48,172 bases of DNA from an uncultured bacterium (GTDB lineage Bacteria > Bacillota_A > Clostridia > Lachnospirales > Lachnospiraceae), in NCBI GenBank assembly GCA_905215045.1, contig CAJMOO010000003.1, positions 1 through 48,172 of the forward strand. Direction: 5' to 3'. A program made the translations under genes and the position numbers. The first letter of the stretch is position 1; each line of letters starts with the position of its first letter. This document shows positions 46,273 through 48,172 of the stretch, piece by piece. The notes under the pieces were generated by a model. It was not told the origin of the DNA and ran no database searches. It saw only the letters and a program-made list of their open reading frames with translations.

Positions 46273-47167
46273 AGTGACAAGTGAAATGGCAGGTAAGCGT
46301 CTGGATGTGGTGCTTTCGGAGCAGTGCAACGATCTTACGAGAAGTTATATCAATAAATTGTGTAAGGAAGAACGTGCAGCATTAAATGGCAAGACTTCCA
46401 AAGGCAATAAGAAGTGTAAAGAAGGAGATGTGATTACCTTACAGGTTCCAGAACCGACAGAACTTGAGATTTTGCCAGAGGAGATGAATCTTGATATTGT
46501 CTATGAAGATCAGGATGTTATTTTGATCAATAAGCCCAAAGGCATGGTAGTGCATCCGGCAGCAGGACATTACAGTGGTACGCTGGTCAATGGATTGATG
46601 GCACATTGTAAGGATGATCTGTCAGGAATTAACGGAGTGTTAAGGCCTGGAATCGTGCATCGTATTGATAAAGACACAACAGGGATCCTGATCGTCTGTA
46701 AGAACGATATGGCACACCAAAGTATTGCCAAGCAGTTATATGATCATTCGATCACAAGAAAATATCATGCGATCGTTTATGGAAATATTAAGGAAGAAGA
46801 AGGAACAGTCAATGCACCGATCGGAAGAAGCTTAAAAGACCGCAAGAAGATGGGAATCGTCATGGATGGAAAACATGCAGTGACGCATTATAAGGTATTA
46901 AAACGTCTAAAGAAAGGTTTTACTTATATCGAATGTCAATTAGAGACAGGAAGGACCCATCAGATCCGTGTGCATATGGCATCGATCAAGCATCCATTGC
47001 TAGGAGATGATGTCTATGGACCAAAGAAGTCAAAGTATACACTGGAAGGGCAGTGTCTTCATGCGAAGGTCCTTGGATTCGTACATCCAAGAACTGGAGA
47101 ATATATGGAGTTTGAAGTGCCTTTGCCAGAGTATTTTGAAAAATTACTGAACAAGCTGGATAATTAG
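46250..47167 (+). CDS. RluD-family ribosomal pseudouridine synthase
   Basis: The 305-aa protein has an N-terminal S4 domain (KRLDVVLSEQCNDLTRSYI) and a PseudoU_synth_2 domain with catalytic Asp140 in GIVHRIDKDTTG and ETGRTHQIRVHM. It modifies 23S rRNA or a related RNA; the target cannot be read, although its place after lspA matches B. subtilis ylyB. The ATG at 46250 follows AGGAAAGGAAAAC; an earlier in-frame ATG at 46223 lies deeper within lspA. proC follows after 24 nt. Confidence 0.93.
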   Translation: MDETIEIKVTSEMAGKRLDVVLSEQCNDLTRSYINKLCKEERAALNGKTSKGNKKCKEGDVITLQVPEPTELEILPEEMNLDIVYEDQDVILINKPKGMVVHPAAGHYSGTLVNGLMAHCKDDLSGINGVLRPGIVHRIDKDTTGILIVCKNDMAHQSIAKQLYDHSITRKYHAIVYGNIKEEEGTVNAPIGRSLKDRKKMGIVMDGKHAVTHYKVLKRLKKGFTYIECQLETGRTHQIRVHMASIKHPLLGDDVYGPKKSKYTLEGQCLHAKVLGFVHPRTGEYMEFEVPLPEYFEKLLNKLDN

Positions 47168-47191
47168 AACAATCATAGGAGGAAAAACGGA

Positions 47192-48004
47192 ATGAAACTT
47201 GGATTTATCGGATGTGGAAATATGGCACAAGCAATGATCACTGGAATTTTGACACAGAAAGTCGTAAGTCCACAGGAATTGATCGTATCCAATCCACGAG
47301 AAGAAAAAACAGCGAAACTAAAAGATGAATTTGGAATCATTACAACAACAGACAACAAAGAAGTGGCAAAACAATCAGATATTTTGGTGTTATCTGTAAA
47401 GCCACAGGTATACCCAGCTGTGATCAAAGAGATCAGAGATGAAGTAAGCTCAGAACAGATCATCGTAACGATCGCAGCAGGTGTTTCTATGGAAGCAGCA
47501 GAGCGTCAATTTGGAAAAGAAGTTAAGATCGTACGTGTGATGCCAAATACGCCAGCTCTGGTAGGAGAAGGAATGTCAGGACTATGCTGTAATGAATATG
47601 TAACGGAAGAAGAGTTTGACCTGGTACATAAGATTTTTGAAAGTTTTGGAAAAGCGGAAAAGATCACAGAGAATCTAATGGATGCCGTTGTTGGAGTCAG
47701 TGGAAGTGGTCCAGCCTATGTTTATATGTTTATTGAGGCAATGGCGGATGCAGCAGTTGCACAGGGACTGCCAAGAAAGCAGGCATATACATTCGCTGCA
47801 CAGACATTACTAGGAAGTGCAAAGATGGTTCTTGAGACAGGACAGCATCCAGGAGAATTAAAAGATGCTGTATGTTCTCCAGCAGGAACAACAATCGAAG
47901 CGGTTAACGTTCTTGAGAAAAAAGGAATGAGAAGTGCAGTGATCGAAGCTGTGACTGCAGCAGCAAAGAAAAACCATCAATTAGGAAAAAAGAAAGAAAA
48001 ATAA
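47192..48004 (+). CDS. proC: Pyrroline-5-carboxylate reductase
   Basis: ProC makes proline from pyrroline-5-carboxylate with NAD(P)H. The 270-aa protein has the Rossmann motif GFIGCGNMAQAMI, VMPNTPALVGEG and the late substrate-binding segment VSGSGPAYVYMFIEAMADA. AGGAGG lies 9 nt before the ATG. No proA or proB is nearby. No clear terminator follows; the rpsO promoter starts within 10 nt. Confidence 0.96.
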   Translation: MKLGFIGCGNMAQAMITGILTQKVVSPQELIVSNPREEKTAKLKDEFGIITTTDNKEVAKQSDILVLSVKPQVYPAVIKEIRDEVSSEQIIVTIAAGVSMEAAERQFGKEVKIVRVMPNTPALVGEGMSGLCCNEYVTEEEFDLVHKIFESFGKAEKITENLMDAVVGVSGSGPAYVYMFIEAMADAAVAQGLPRKQAYTFAAQTLLGSAKMVLETGQHPGELKDAVCSPAGTTIEAVNVLEKKGMRSAVIEAVTAAAKKNHQLGKKKEK

Positions 48005-48012
48005 AAAAGTTC

Positions 48013-48042
48013 TTTACAAATCATAGAAACCTATGATATTCT
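48013..48042 (+). promoter_or_regulatory. Probable rpsO promoter
   Basis: TTTACA at 48013-48018 and TATTCT at 48037-48042 are 18 bp apart. Predicted transcription starts near 48049, about 84 nt before rpsO. TATGAT and TATAAA also occur in the area but give poorer spacing. Confidence 0.6.
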
Positions 48043-48048
48043 ATAAAA

Positions 48049-48132
48049 GTTAGTGAAACCGATACTCAGATTTGGGCACTCCAACCCTTTCCTGGTATCA
48101 GGCGATATAAGAATTTTAAGGAGGAAAACACA
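48049..48132 (+). promoter_or_regulatory. rpsO 5' leader, possible S15 autoregulatory site
   Basis: The leader contains GATAC (from 48061) able to pair with GTATC (about 48095), enclosing GGG and CCC that can pair within the loop, followed by AAGGAGG before the ATG. Ribosomal protein S15 represses its own mRNA through structured leaders in several bacteria. The fold here is read by eye and its class is not identified. The leader begins with a 14-nt sequence also found at the start of the glgB leader. Confidence 0.4.
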
Positions 48133-48172
48133 ATGATTTCATCAGAAAAGAAAGCAGAAATCGTAGCTAAAT
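48133..48172 (+). CDS. rpsO: 30S ribosomal protein S15, N-terminal end (partial)
   Basis: The first 13 codons read MISSEKKAEIVAK, matching the usual S15 start (MISKEKKAEII in relatives). TAAGGAGG precedes the ATG at good spacing. The gene continues beyond the window. S15 binds 16S rRNA early in 30S assembly. Confidence 0.85.
   Translation, partial: MISSEKKAEIVAK

Noticed and set aside
1..48172. Defence systems, mobile elements, CRISPR arrays, tRNA or rRNA genes.
   Set aside because: None of their hallmarks was seen. The window is continuous housekeeping and metabolic genes with homogeneous codon style, so no acquired island is supported.

Overview
The window is an AT-rich, gene-dense stretch of a low-GC Gram-positive chromosome. 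Gene content and order point to a Clostridia genome of the Lachnospiraceae type: rpmF-plsX-rnc-smc-ftsY, a two-subunit GlgC/GlgD glycogen system, mreCD-PBP2-minCDE-rodA-mgsA, and ylmH-divIVA-aroB-lspA-rluD. Base composition and style resemble Anaerostipes, but the genus cannot be fixed by reading. Almost every gene is on the + strand. The exception is a Na/phosphate cotransporter at 18663-20345. No tRNA, rRNA, CRISPR array, insertion sequence, prophage or attachment site was seen.

Layout. 1-7584: tail of rpmF, then plsX, rnc, smc, ftsY and, unusually, ilvA. The acpP gene often found between plsX and rnc is absent. 7585-8008: a non-coding leader with a near-consensus promoter, about 215 nt of candidate structured RNA and an intrinsic terminator whose 3' arm can also pair with the RNA's 5' part. 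8009-18533: glycogen cluster glgB, glgC, glgD, glgA, a 17-bp hairpin, glgP and a cytoplasmic GH13 glucanase. A bidirectional terminator then separates it from the phosphate transporter. 20553-29167: tRNA modification and mismatch repair (miaB, mutS, mutL, cdd, miaA) and a PLP enzyme of the methionine gamma-lyase family. 29292-38663: radC, a divergent MreB-like protein, mreC, mreD, a very long PBP2, minC, minD, minE, rodA and mgsA, closed by a terminator. 38702-47167: a lipoprotein D,D-carboxypeptidase, a radical SAM protein, a HlyD-like membrane protein, a YggS-type PLP protein, sepF, an S4-domain protein, divIVA, aroB, lspA and an RluD-family pseudouridine synthase. 47192-48172: proC, then the promoter, leader and first codons of rpsO.

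How the genes work together. The glg cluster holds a full synthesis and breakdown cycle: ADP-glucose formation by GlgC/GlgD, elongation by GlgA, branching by GlgB, phosphorolysis by GlgP and alpha-glucan hydrolysis by GH13. The mre/PBP2/rodA genes supply the elongation machinery. minCDE, sepF and divIVA supply division-site control.

Most of the window is ordinary housekeeping. The signals most worth following are the glgB leader RNA, a 14-nt sequence shared just after the glgB-leader and rpsO promoters, an MreB paralog lacking the expected catalytic Glu, a lysine-rich tail on GlgB, a conspicuous excess of GATC created by codon context, and a HlyD-like protein of unknown role inside a division cluster.
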